64,000 nucleotides of DNA from positions 3,348,001 to 3,412,000 of the forward strand of contig NZ_CP107780.1 in assembly GCF_036345175.1 (NCBI RefSeq), in the 5' to 3' direction. The stretch is from Streptomyces sp. NBC_00576 (GTDB lineage: Bacteria; Actinomycetota; Actinomycetes; Streptomycetales; Streptomycetaceae). The position numbers and the translations under genes were made by a program. The notes below the pieces were generated by a model. It was not told where the DNA came from. It saw nothing but the letters and a program-made list of their open reading frames with translations, and did no database searches. The number at the start of each line of letters is the position of its first letter. Within the stretch, counting starts at the first letter, position 1. Shown here in pieces: positions 15,532-23,235 of this stretch.

Positions 15532-17362
15532 CCTCGTGGTGTTTGTTTGTAAGCACTTCTTTGGGGGTCTGGCCCAAGTTGTGTGGGCCGACTACGCAGG
15601 GTCACGCGAGGAGGACGCGTTTCCGGAGGAGCGGGAAGCCTGCTCGGCCGAACATCTGCCTCTTGAGCATCTTGATCCGGTTCACTGCCCCTTCCACTGG
15701 GCCCGAGTTCCAGTCGGTGGTCAGTCCGGCGGTCACTGCGTCGAAGTCGGCTTCCAGGCCGACGGCGAAGGTGCTGACGCCGGGGAGGCCGGCGGTCATG
15801 GCGTCGGTGATCCAGTCGGTGAGCCGGCCGCCGTCGAGCGTGGTGAGCATCTCGGCGAACGAGCCGACCAGATGGGCGGTCGTCTCCAGCTCCGGGCACT
15901 GGTCCAGGACCGTCTTCCTGCGGATCTTCTCTTCTTCGGTGAGGGTTGCGGGGTGCCGGGTGAGCCAGCCGGTGACCTGGCGGATCGACGGCGCGGCCGG
16001 CGCCGGCGGGGTGCCGTTCGACGCGGGCAGGGCCTTGCGGACCCACAGCTGGACGGTGGAGTAGTGACCGCGGAAGCCTCGGGCTGTGATCTCGCGGTGG
16101 AGATCGAGGATGGTCACCTTCCCTTCGGTTTCGGCCCAGCGTTGCGTCAGGTAGGGCTTGAACGGGTCGAGTTTGCTGGGCTGTTGGCGCTTTCGGCCCT
16201 TGACCATGTCCTGCCAGCGGGCGGCGCGGGCGTACCGCTGGACGGTATGCCGTCCCCAGCTCAGGTGCCGGGCGATCTCCCGGAGCCCCAGTCCCTGGGC
16301 GAGCAGGTCGTGGACGAGCGCGTGATGCACCCGGGCGCGTTCGGCGAACTTTCCGGACGGCTCGTCGTCCTCAGGGGCCGGCGCGTCCGTGGTCTCCCAC
16401 TCAGGTTCGGGCCGAGGTGCCGGGACGGGAAGGTCACGGAGGCAGGGGCGATGGGCGGCGACCGTCTTCTCGGCCGCGTTGGCGAGGTTCTGCCACAGGT
16501 GGAAGCGGTCGGCGACTTGCAGAGCCTGTGGTGCGGCGGTGTGAGCCGCGTCGGCGTAGGCCCCGGAGCGGTCGCGGCAAATGACCTCGATCTGCGGGTG
16601 CCGGGCCAGCCACGGTGCGAGGGTGGCGGCGTCCCGTTCGGGCAGCAGGTCCAGGACCCGGTGCGTCTCCGCGTCGATCACCACGGTTCCGTAGACGTGC
16701 CCGCGGCGCAGTGCGAAGTCGTCGACCCCGACCGCCCTCGGCCGGGTCGCAGGCGGGTCGGGGAGGTCCATCACCCGCCGCAGCAGCGTATTGCGGCTGG
16801 TGACGATGCCCAGGTGTGTGGCGAGGCGGGCGCCGGCCCGGCCGGCCAGTGCCAGCCCGACCTTGCTCATCGTGGACCGCAGACGCTCGGTGGCCCGGCC
16901 GTGGCGCCTGGTGAGTCCCGGCACCTGTTCGACGAACGTGCGCCGCGGGCATGCCGCGCTCGCGCAGACGAACCGGCGGACTCGCAGTACCAGTACGCAC
17001 GGCCGTCCGGCACAGGCCAGGTCCGCGGGGAAGCGCAGGTAGGAGCCGTGGATCTGAGCCGACCAGTCCCCGCAGGCCGGGCAACAAGCGCCGCTTGCGG
17101 TGCATCGCACCTCGACGCGTATCGCTTCGCCGTCCATCTCGGCGGACGTGAACACGACCTTCGTGTTCGACGGGAACAACAACTCTTGCACTGGAGACGG
17201 ATCTTCGTTCACGGCAACCGAATGTCGAGCACCTCAGCCATACGAGGAGCGAAATCAAGGCGACTTCCGAACCCCCGCCATAAAGATCAACAGCTACAAC
17301 GAGTAGCCGGCTTACACAACTTGGGCCAGACCCCAAAACAAGTGCTTACAGACACCTCGTGG
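15532..17362. mobile_element. Intact ISL3-family insertion sequence with 8-bp target duplication
   Basis: The direct repeat CCTCGTGG flanks the element (15532-15539 and 17355-17362), the 8-bp duplication expected for ISL3. The element itself is 15540-17354. The ends are long imperfect inverted repeats sharing GTAAGCACTT and GGGTCTGGCCCAAGTTGTGT; the left copy carries four extra bases near its tip. The 1.8-kb element holds one transposase gene. Confidence 0.92.
15602..17212 (-). CDS. ISL3-family transposase
   Basis: A full-length 536-residue protein. An N-terminal zinc ribbon (CCPACGDWS and CASAACPRRTF) is followed by an HTH. The DDE catalytic core shows RAVGVDDFALRRG, VICRDRSGAYADA and the final WNSGPVEGAVNRIKMLKRQM with its glutamate. 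No frame break is seen. The ATG at 17212 is supported by the common MNEDPSPVQELLFPS-type start. It moves the surrounding element by cut-and-paste with 8-bp duplication. Confidence 0.95.
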   Translation of the reverse strand: MNEDPSPVQELLFPSNTKVVFTSAEMDGEAIRVEVRCTASGACCPACGDWSAQIHGSYLRFPADLACAGRPCVLVLRVRRFVCASAACPRRTFVEQVPGLTRRHGRATERLRSTMSKVGLALAGRAGARLATHLGIVTSRNTLLRRVMDLPDPPATRPRAVGVDDFALRRGHVYGTVVIDAETHRVLDLLPERDAATLAPWLARHPQIEVICRDRSGAYADAAHTAAPQALQVADRFHLWQNLANAAEKTVAAHRPCLRDLPVPAPRPEPEWETTDAPAPEDDEPSGKFAERARVHHALVHDLLAQGLGLREIARHLSWGRHTVQRYARAARWQDMVKGRKRQQPSKLDPFKPYLTQRWAETEGKVTILDLHREITARGFRGHYSTVQLWVRKALPASNGTPPAPAAPSIRQVTGWLTRHPATLTEEEKIRRKTVLDQCPELETTAHLVGSFAEMLTTLDGGRLTDWITDAMTAGLPGVSTFAVGLEADFDAVTAGLTTDWNSGPVEGAVNRIKMLKRQMFGRAGFPLLRKRVLLA

Positions 17363-17429
17363 TCAGGCAAGTCTGTTCTGGTGCCATGTCAGGGGGATCA
17401 CAACACGGTCGACCTATCCGGTCACGGCA

Positions 17430-18233
17430 CTACACCCGCCCCCAAGTCCCCCGATCCCGAGCCACCGCATGGAGTGCCTCCACATCCGCCGGTTTCAGTA
17501 GGCCTCCCAGCCGCGCCAGCCCCGACAGATCCGTGTCCCGGAGGACCCTGACGTCCCTCAGGGGCACCGTCACCTTCAGGTCGGCCGGGTCCGTCAGGGC
17601 CAGGACGGGGTGGACCTCGGCTGTCAGCGCGTACGCGGCCCGGTCGGCGTACGAGCGGACTCCGCGGAGCAGTGGGCGGGGGTCGCGGCGGCCCAGGGAG
17701 ACCATCGGGTCGGCCACCAGGACCCGCTGCTTACGGGCGTACAGGGTGTGCACCGCGAACAGCCCTCCCGGGCCGATCACCAGGTGGTGGATCCGGTCGC
17801 CGCCGGGGAGGGGGATCGAGTGCAGGGTGTGCCAGCCCGCGCCCTCCAGCGCCTCCAGGGCGTCGCCCACCGCTTGTTCGGCCGTCAGGGCACGTCGTCG
17901 GGGGTCGGGGCGGAGGCGGTGGGGTGGGCCCGGGTCGCGGTCCAGGGCTATCTGGAGGGCCTCGCCGGGACGGTTCGGAGCCAGGTCGTCGTCGGGATGG
18001 AGGGAGAGGCGGGCCAGTTCCGCCGGAGTGGGGACCGGGGGCGGGCCCACCGTCACCGGGCCCGTCAGAAACGGTCCCAGGGCTTCCAGTACGTCCCCTC
18101 TGAGGTCGTCGCTCAGCAGGTTGACCCGGGACGACTCACGGTCGTACCAGGCGACGCTCCGCCCGTCCGTCAGGCACACGTACAACCGGTCGTGTCCTTG
18201 GCGCCAGGCCGGTACGACGCGCAGTCCGCTCAT
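17430..18233 (-). CDS. NERD (nuclease-related) domain protein
   Basis: The protein has 267 residues; the ATG at 18233 follows a GAGGTGG ribosome site. The C-terminal half (about 115-260) has the NERD fold: AEQAVGDALEALEGAGWHTLHSI, PGGDRIHHLVIGPGGLFAVHT, then LVADPMVSLGRRD. The acidic and lysine positions of this restriction-like fold are partly recognisable. NERD proteins are predicted nucleases, but none of this type is well understood in Streptomyces. The N-terminal half (WRQGHDRLYVCLTDGRSVAWYD) is a conserved actinobacterial extension. It is divergent from the phosphatase-like gene. Confidence 0.85.
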   Translation of the reverse strand: MSGLRVVPAWRQGHDRLYVCLTDGRSVAWYDRESSRVNLLSDDLRGDVLEALGPFLTGPVTVGPPPVPTPAELARLSLHPDDDLAPNRPGEALQIALDRDPGPPHRLRPDPRRRALTAEQAVGDALEALEGAGWHTLHSIPLPGGDRIHHLVIGPGGLFAVHTLYARKQRVLVADPMVSLGRRDPRPLLRGVRSYADRAAYALTAEVHPVLALTDPADLKVTVPLRDVRVLRDTDLSGLARLGGLLKPADVEALHAVARDRGTWGRV

Positions 18234-18356
18234 CCACCTCACCCCATTCCCCGCACGACCATGGGAACAGGCGGGGTGCTGCGACGGCAAGAACCCGGTT
18301 ACCTTTGTAGAGAGTTGAGGGCGGAGTTGGGTGCCCGAGTGGGGGAGGCGGCGTAG

Positions 18357-18863
18357 TTGCGGACCCGCGGGAAGCAGCCCGACGTACCGGCTCCGGGCGA
18401 GCCGTGGAGCGAGATCGTGCCCGGGCTGTGGATGGGCGGACACGAGTTCACCAGGCGCCCGGGGGAGCTTGAATTCGCCGTCGTGCACGATGAGTTCGAC
18501 CTGGTCATGACTCTGCTCAAGCTGCCTGGGTACGGGCCCGATCCCGGCGTTGAGCATCATGTGTGGGCCATCCCGGACGGGCCGCTCGACGGGACGCAGC
18601 TGGCCGGCGTGATCCGGCTCGCCGAGGCCGCGTGCGCCGCGCAGGAGGACGGGCGCAGGGTGCTCGTGCGCTGCTACAGCGGCTACAACCGCTCGGGGCT
18701 CGTCGTCGCGCACGCACTCGTCCGCGACGGGCACAGCGTCGACGAGGCGATCCGGCTCATCCGGTCCCGCCGCTCCCCCTGGGCCCTGCACAACCAGCTC
18801 TTCGTGGAGTATCTGCGCACGGGCCTGCCCACGGCCCGCCTGCTGGAGGAGCTCGCGGAGTAA
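18357..18863 (+). CDS. Protein-tyrosine/dual-specificity phosphatase-like protein
   Basis: A 168-residue protein from a TTG start at 18357, chosen because a strong GGGGGAGG site lies just before it. The catalytic P-loop C-x5-R-S is VRCYSGYNRSGLV near residue 115; the usual HC is RC. The WAIPDGPLDG loop holds the possible general acid. The active site is intact, so it is probably a soluble phosphatase acting on tyrosine or another phosphate ester. Its neighbours are a NERD protein and an envelope-signalling set, but no obvious substrate is encoded nearby. Confidence 0.85.
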   Translation: MRTRGKQPDVPAPGEPWSEIVPGLWMGGHEFTRRPGELEFAVVHDEFDLVMTLLKLPGYGPDPGVEHHVWAIPDGPLDGTQLAGVIRLAEAACAAQEDGRRVLVRCYSGYNRSGLVVAHALVRDGHSVDEAIRLIRSRRSPWALHNQLFVEYLRTGLPTARLLEELAE

Positions 18864-19019
18864 GCGGGGCAGGTGCAACCGGCGGAGTTGGCCGAACGGC
18901 CGGAGCAACCCATCCGGTAAATGCGACATCCATCCGAATAAGGTGTGGCCTACGAGTCGAGGGTCGCTCGACCATCGCCCGTCACGCCCGCCACGCCCGT
19001 CCCGGCCCGCAGGAGCGCA

Positions 19020-19772
19020 GTGAACCCCAGCCGCACCTCCCGCGCCGCCCTCGCCGTTCTCGCCGTTCTCGCGCTCGCCACCGCCACCTCCGCCTGCGGC
19101 GACGCCGGTGGGCTGCACGGCGCCGGGCCGACCCCCACCGCCGTCGGACCCGCCAGGCTCTGGCCCGAGTTGCCCGCCGCCTCCAGCCCCGCCTGGGACT
19201 ACGGCGAGGCCGAGACCGAGACCGTGAAGGGCGTCACCGCCCCCGGCGACGACATCCGCAAGGTCGACCCGGTGGCCGTCGTACGGGCGGAGATCGCCGC
19301 GCACCCCGAGCTGTACGCCGACAACCCCCCGTACGCAGGGACGGCCTCCGGGATGGCGTCCTGCGGCCGGAAGGGCGGCAGCGGGAGCGGAAAAGGCGCC
19401 GGCGCCTGTCCCGTCCTCAGGGCCTACTACCGCGACCTCACCGGCGACGGGCGCGACGACATGGCCCTCGGTTTCCGGCTGCTGCCGGGCAACGGAACGG
19501 CCGTACGCGTGTACGCCTTCCAGCGGCACAAGCTGGTGCAGATCATGGCGAACGACGACGCCGTGACCGCTGTGGAACTGGCCGGCCGGGCCGTGATCAT
19601 CCGCTCGCCGTCGCAGATCCCGGGGTACGAGTACCGCACCCAGTGGACCTGGGACTCCGAACAGAAGGCGATGCTGCTCACCCGGGACGAGTTCCTCCGT
19701 ACCGGCAAACCCGACAAACCCAAGCGCGCCCCGCACTCCCCCACCGCCTCCTCGTCCGCGAGCACCCGGTGA
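19020..19772 (+). CDS. CseA-like envelope lipoprotein
   Basis: A 250-residue protein from a GTG at 19020 after a CAGGAG site. A signal peptide ends in a lipobox, ATATSAC, with lipidation on Cys27 or so. The mature part has an FG-GAP-like calcium loop, RDLTGDGRDDMALGF, and a YAFQRHKLVQI strand. This layout resembles CseA, the lipoprotein that damps the SigE-CseBC envelope-stress system. Its stop overlaps the start of a histidine kinase, so the two are co-translated, but there is no sigE or response regulator gene here. It is probably a modulator of the coupled kinase; that is inference. Confidence 0.8.
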   Translation: MNPSRTSRAALAVLAVLALATATSACGDAGGLHGAGPTPTAVGPARLWPELPAASSPAWDYGEAETETVKGVTAPGDDIRKVDPVAVVRAEIAAHPELYADNPPYAGTASGMASCGRKGGSGSGKGAGACPVLRAYYRDLTGDGRDDMALGFRLLPGNGTAVRVYAFQRHKLVQIMANDDAVTAVELAGRAVIIRSPSQIPGYEYRTQWTWDSEQKAMLLTRDEFLRTGKPDKPKRAPHSPTASSSASTR

Positions 19773-21055
19773 GGGTCGCGCTGCCCGGATGGGCAGGCAC
19801 CCTCGCCGCCAAGGCCGCGCTGTTCATCACCGGGATGTGCTGCGCCCTCGCCGCCCTGCTCGGCGTCCTCGTGCATGTCTCGGTGACCCATCAGACCGTC
19901 GACCAGGCCCGCGACCGTGCCCTGTCCCGGCTCGTGGAGGCCACGGCGGCGTACGAGGCCGGGGACGCCCTCCGGCCGCGCACCGGTATCGATCCCGAGG
20001 GGCTGCCCACGGAGCTGCGGGCGCTCGCGGCGGCCGGGGAGCGCGGCACGATGGTCGCCGACCAGGACGGCGTGCCGACGATGTGGGCGGCGGGACCCGC
20101 GGACGGCGGGCGCGCTCTCGCCGTGGCGCTCGACTACTCGCAGAGCGCCCGTACGATCGAGGGCCTCGACCGGGCGATCCTGTGGTCGTCGGGCCTCGCC
20201 ATCGGCGCGACGCTGCTGGTGGGCGCGTTCGCGGTGACCCGGGTGACCCGCCGGCTGCACGCGACCGCCCAGGTGGCCCGCCGGATCAGCGCCGGCGACC
20301 TGGACGCCCGTGTCGACGACGTCCGTACGCAGGATCCGAGCCGTCCGCCGGACGAGGTCGCCGCCGTCGCCGCCGCCCTCGACACGATGGCCGCCTCGCT
20401 GCAACGGAAACTCCTGAGCGAGCAGCGCTTCACCGCCGACGTGGCCCATGAGCTGCGCACCCCACTCACCGGGCTGCACGCGGCGGCCGAACTGCTGCCG
20501 CCCGGGCGACCGACCGAACTGGTCAGGGACCGGGTCGCCGCGCTGCGTACGCTCACCGAGGACCTGCTCGAAATCTCCCGGCTGGACACGGGCAAGGAGC
20601 GGCTGGAGGCCGACACCGAGCCACTCGGCGCCCTCGCCGAACGGGTCGTACGGGCCTCGGGAACCGTCGGAGCCGACACGGAGATCGTCATCGTCCGTGA
20701 CGCCCTCGTCGACACCGACCGACGCCGACTCGAACGGGTGCTCGGGAATCTGGTCGCCAACGCCCATCGGCACGGCCGTACGCCGGTGACGCTGGCCGTC
20801 GACGGGCCGGTCGTGAGCGTGCGGGACCACGGTGACGGCTATCCGGAGTACCTGGTGGAGCACGGGCCGCAGCGGTTCCGTACGGAGGGCGGGGCGACCG
20901 GACACGGGCTCGGGCTGACGATCGCGTTGGGCCAGGCGGAGGTACTGGGCGCCCGGCTGACCTTCGCCAATGTGCCGCAGCGCGAGGGCGGCGGCGCTCT
21001 GGCGACGCTCACCCTGGCCGAATCGCGGGGACTCGCCACCAACGGCCCAGCGTGA
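19769..21055 (+). CDS. Sensor histidine kinase lacking an adjacent response regulator
   Basis: A 428-residue protein whose GTG start at 19769 overlaps the lipoprotein stop. TM1 is about residues 8-32 and TM2 about 130-155, with an extracytoplasmic loop of roughly 95 residues between them. The HAMP domain follows, then the H-box VAHELRTPLTG, the N-box LGNLVANAHRHG, the G1-box VRDHGDGY and the G2-box HGLGLT. All kinase motifs are intact. It is CseC-like in architecture. The next gene is a secreted protein, not a regulator, so the partner response regulator must be elsewhere. Confidence 0.88.
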   Translation: MRVALPGWAGTLAAKAALFITGMCCALAALLGVLVHVSVTHQTVDQARDRALSRLVEATAAYEAGDALRPRTGIDPEGLPTELRALAAAGERGTMVADQDGVPTMWAAGPADGGRALAVALDYSQSARTIEGLDRAILWSSGLAIGATLLVGAFAVTRVTRRLHATAQVARRISAGDLDARVDDVRTQDPSRPPDEVAAVAAALDTMAASLQRKLLSEQRFTADVAHELRTPLTGLHAAAELLPPGRPTELVRDRVAALRTLTEDLLEISRLDTGKERLEADTEPLGALAERVVRASGTVGADTEIVIVRDALVDTDRRRLERVLGNLVANAHRHGRTPVTLAVDGPVVSVRDHGDGYPEYLVEHGPQRFRTEGGATGHGLGLTIALGQAEVLGARLTFANVPQREGGGALATLTLAESRGLATNGPA

Positions 21056-21122
21056 CGGGCGCATTACACGACCCGCTCCTAGCGTGGCGGTTAGTCAGCT
21101 CTGTCCGGACAAAGGAGCCCAC

Positions 21123-21725
21123 ATGTCACCGCGGACCACCCTGACCCGCCTCGGCATAGCCGTCGCCACCACCGCGCTCTCCGTCGGCACCATCGCCCCG
21201 GCACTCGCGAGTCCCGCCGACGACGACTGGGGCCAGCAGAACAACGGCAACAGCTGGAACCAGCAGCAGCAACAGAGCAACCAGAGCAACCAGAGCAACC
21301 AGAGCAACCAGAGCAACCAGAGCAACCAGAGCGACAACGACGGCGGTGGGCAGCAGCAGAGCCACAACAGCTGGAATCAGCAGAACAACAACCAGCAGCA
21401 GCAGCCGAGCAACAACCACCAGCAACAGCAACAGCCGAGCAACAACGACTGGGGCCAGCACAACAACAACACCAGTAGCAACAACGTCGGTCCCTACAAG
21501 GGGATCGTCACCGCCATCGGCGGACTGCGGCTGCGCAGCGCGCCCAACCGTGGCAGCGCGATCATCCGGGTCGTCCCGCAGGGCTCCATCGTCAACATCT
21601 TCTGCAAGACCGGCGGCGAGAACGTCGACGGCAACTCGCTCTGGTACCTCCTCACGGACGGCACCTGGGCCTGGGGCGCCGCCCGGTACATCGACAACAT
21701 CGGCGCCGCACCGCGCTTCTGCTGA
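21123..21725 (+). CDS. Secreted Q/N-rich protein with C-terminal SH3b domain
   Basis: The protein has 200 residues, with a signal peptide ending APALA-SP near residue 30. Residues of about 35-125 are almost only Gln, Asn, Ser and Trp, including six perfect SNQ repeats from a 9-bp DNA repeat (21276-21329). Residues 126-200 form a bacterial SH3-like domain (GLRLRSAPNRGSAIIRVVPQG, then WYLLTDGTWAWGAARYI) with two cysteines. SH3b domains bind cell-wall peptides. The low-complexity part looks prion-like or adhesive. It is placed between an envelope kinase and a SEDS/PBP pair, which fits a wall-associated role. Confidence 0.8.
   Translation: MSPRTTLTRLGIAVATTALSVGTIAPALASPADDDWGQQNNGNSWNQQQQQSNQSNQSNQSNQSNQSNQSDNDGGGQQQSHNSWNQQNNNQQQQPSNNHQQQQQPSNNDWGQHNNNTSSNNVGPYKGIVTAIGGLRLRSAPNRGSAIIRVVPQGSIVNIFCKTGGENVDGNSLWYLLTDGTWAWGAARYIDNIGAAPRFC
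21276..21329 (+). repeat. Six tandem 9-bp repeats encoding SNQ
   Basis: Six exact copies of AGCAACCAG lie in frame inside the Q/N-rich domain. Copy number could change by slippage without breaking the frame. This is a coding minisatellite, not a CRISPR array, because there are no spacers. Confidence 0.95.
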
Positions 21726-21766
21726 CCTGCACGCAACATTCCATGAGTTATGGGTAGATTCCGGAC

Positions 21767-23233
21767 ATGACGAAGCCCGGAACCACCGTGGCGGCGGAGT
21801 ACGAGGAATCCCCGAAGCCCTGGCTCTCGGAGCCCGCCGATCCCCCCGTTCCAGCCCCGCGCGTCCCCCGGCGCCGTGGCATCGAGCTGGCCCTGCTCGT
21901 CGTCGCCGTCCTCCTCTCCGTGTACGGCTACTGCGACGTGGGCCTCGCGAAGAACGGCACCGTCCCGCCCGGCGCCGCCGGTTACGGCGCCGGGCTCGGC
22001 GTACTCGCGCTCCTCGCCCATCTGGCGGTGCGCCGGCGCGCCCCCTGCGCCGACCCGCTCCTGCTGCCCATCGGCGTGCTGCTCAACGGCCTCGGCCTGG
22101 TCCTCATCTACCGGCTCGACCTGGAGACACCGGGGCACCGGGCCGCCCCCGCCCAACTCGTCTGGTCCACGGTCGGCGTGGCGCTGTTCATCGTGGTCGT
22201 CGTGCTGCTGCGCGACCACCGCGTCCTCCAGCGGTACGCGTACGTCTGTGTGACCGCCGCCCTCGTCCTGCTCGCCCTCCCGGTCTTCTTCCCGTCGGTG
22301 AACGGAGCCCGCATCTGGATCCGGATCGCCGGATTCTCCATCCAGCCGGGCGAGTTCGCGAAGGTGCTGCTGGCCGTCTTCTTCGCCGCGTATCTCGCCG
22401 CCAACCGGGGCGCGCTCGCCTACACCGGCCGCCAGATCTGGCGCTTCAGCCGTCTCCAGCTCCCCACCGGGCGCGTCCTCGGCCCGATCGTCGCGATCTG
22501 GCTGCTCAGCGTCGGCGTACTGGTCCTGGAGCGCGACCTCGGCACCTCGCTCCTCTTCTTCGGCCTCTTCGTGGTCCTCCTGTACGTCGCCACAGGTCGC
22601 ACCGGCTGGATCGCGGTCGGTCTGCTGCTGGCCGCGCTGGGCGCCTTCGCGGTCGGCACCCTCGAACCGCATGTCCACGGCCGCGTCGAGGACTGGCTGC
22701 ACCCGTTCGCGTCGATCGAGGCCGGCCAGGGCCCCAACCAGCTCTCCCAGTCGCTGTTCGCGTTCGCGGCGGGTGGCATCCTCGGCACCGGCCTGGGCCT
22801 CGGCCACTCGATCCTGATCGGCTTCGCGGCCAAGTCGGACTTCATCCTGGCGACGGCGGGCGAGGAACTCGGGCTGGCCGGCCTCTCCGCGATCGTCATC
22901 CTGTACGCCCTCCTGGTGGAGCGCGGCTACCGGGCCGGCCTCTCGCTGCGCGACCCCTTCGGCCGGCTGCTGGCCGTAGGCCTCGCCTCGATCATCGCGC
23001 TCCAGGTGTTCGTGATCGCGGGCGGGGTGTCGGGCCTCATCCCGCTCACGGGCATGGCGATGCCGTTCCTGGCGCAGGGGGGCTCGTCCGTCGTCACCAA
23101 CTGGATCATCGTGGCGCTGCTGATCCGGATCAGCGACTCGGCGCGCGGACGGCACAAAGAGGACGACGACGGGCAATCCACACCACGATCAGGCACAGCA
23201 CGACGAGGCACAGCACGACGAGGCACAGCATGA
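21767..23233 (+). CDS. SEDS-family peptidoglycan glycosyltransferase (FtsW/RodA/SpoVE-like)
   Basis: A 488-residue protein with about ten to twelve membrane spans. Family landmarks are NGARIWIRIAGFSIQPGEFAK in the middle, LERDLGTSLLFFGLFVVLLY, and EELGLAGLSAIVILYALLVERG plus GLIPLTGMAMPFLAQGGSS near the end. SEDS proteins polymerise glycan strands together with a class B PBP, which is encoded right after it with a 4-base overlap. The last 15 residues (RSGTARRGTARRGTA) come from a tandem DNA repeat and look dispensable. It is probably a paralogue of the main division or elongation SEDS. Which process it serves is not visible. Confidence 0.93.
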   Translation: MTKPGTTVAAEYEESPKPWLSEPADPPVPAPRVPRRRGIELALLVVAVLLSVYGYCDVGLAKNGTVPPGAAGYGAGLGVLALLAHLAVRRRAPCADPLLLPIGVLLNGLGLVLIYRLDLETPGHRAAPAQLVWSTVGVALFIVVVVLLRDHRVLQRYAYVCVTAALVLLALPVFFPSVNGARIWIRIAGFSIQPGEFAKVLLAVFFAAYLAANRGALAYTGRQIWRFSRLQLPTGRVLGPIVAIWLLSVGVLVLERDLGTSLLFFGLFVVLLYVATGRTGWIAVGLLLAALGAFAVGTLEPHVHGRVEDWLHPFASIEAGQGPNQLSQSLFAFAAGGILGTGLGLGHSILIGFAAKSDFILATAGEELGLAGLSAIVILYALLVERGYRAGLSLRDPFGRLLAVGLASIIALQVFVIAGGVSGLIPLTGMAMPFLAQGGSSVVTNWIIVALLIRISDSARGRHKEDDDGQSTPRSGTARRGTARRGTA

Positions 23234-23235
23234 CG
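23191..23235 (+). repeat. Three 15-bp tandem repeats across the SEDS/PBP gene junction
   Basis: The unit AGGCACAGCACGACG occurs three times (the last with one change). The single change, C to T, creates the ATG of the PBP gene at 23230. Gain or loss of a unit keeps the frame, so the C-terminal tail of the SEDS protein can vary in length. Confidence 0.9.

Noticed and set aside
17430..19736. Extended frame joining the NERD gene with sequence upstream
   Set aside because: The true start at 18233 has a ribosome site; upstream codons are antisense to the phosphatase and lipoprotein genes.
21276..21329. CRISPR-like array
   Set aside because: The repeats are contiguous 9-bp coding units with no spacers.
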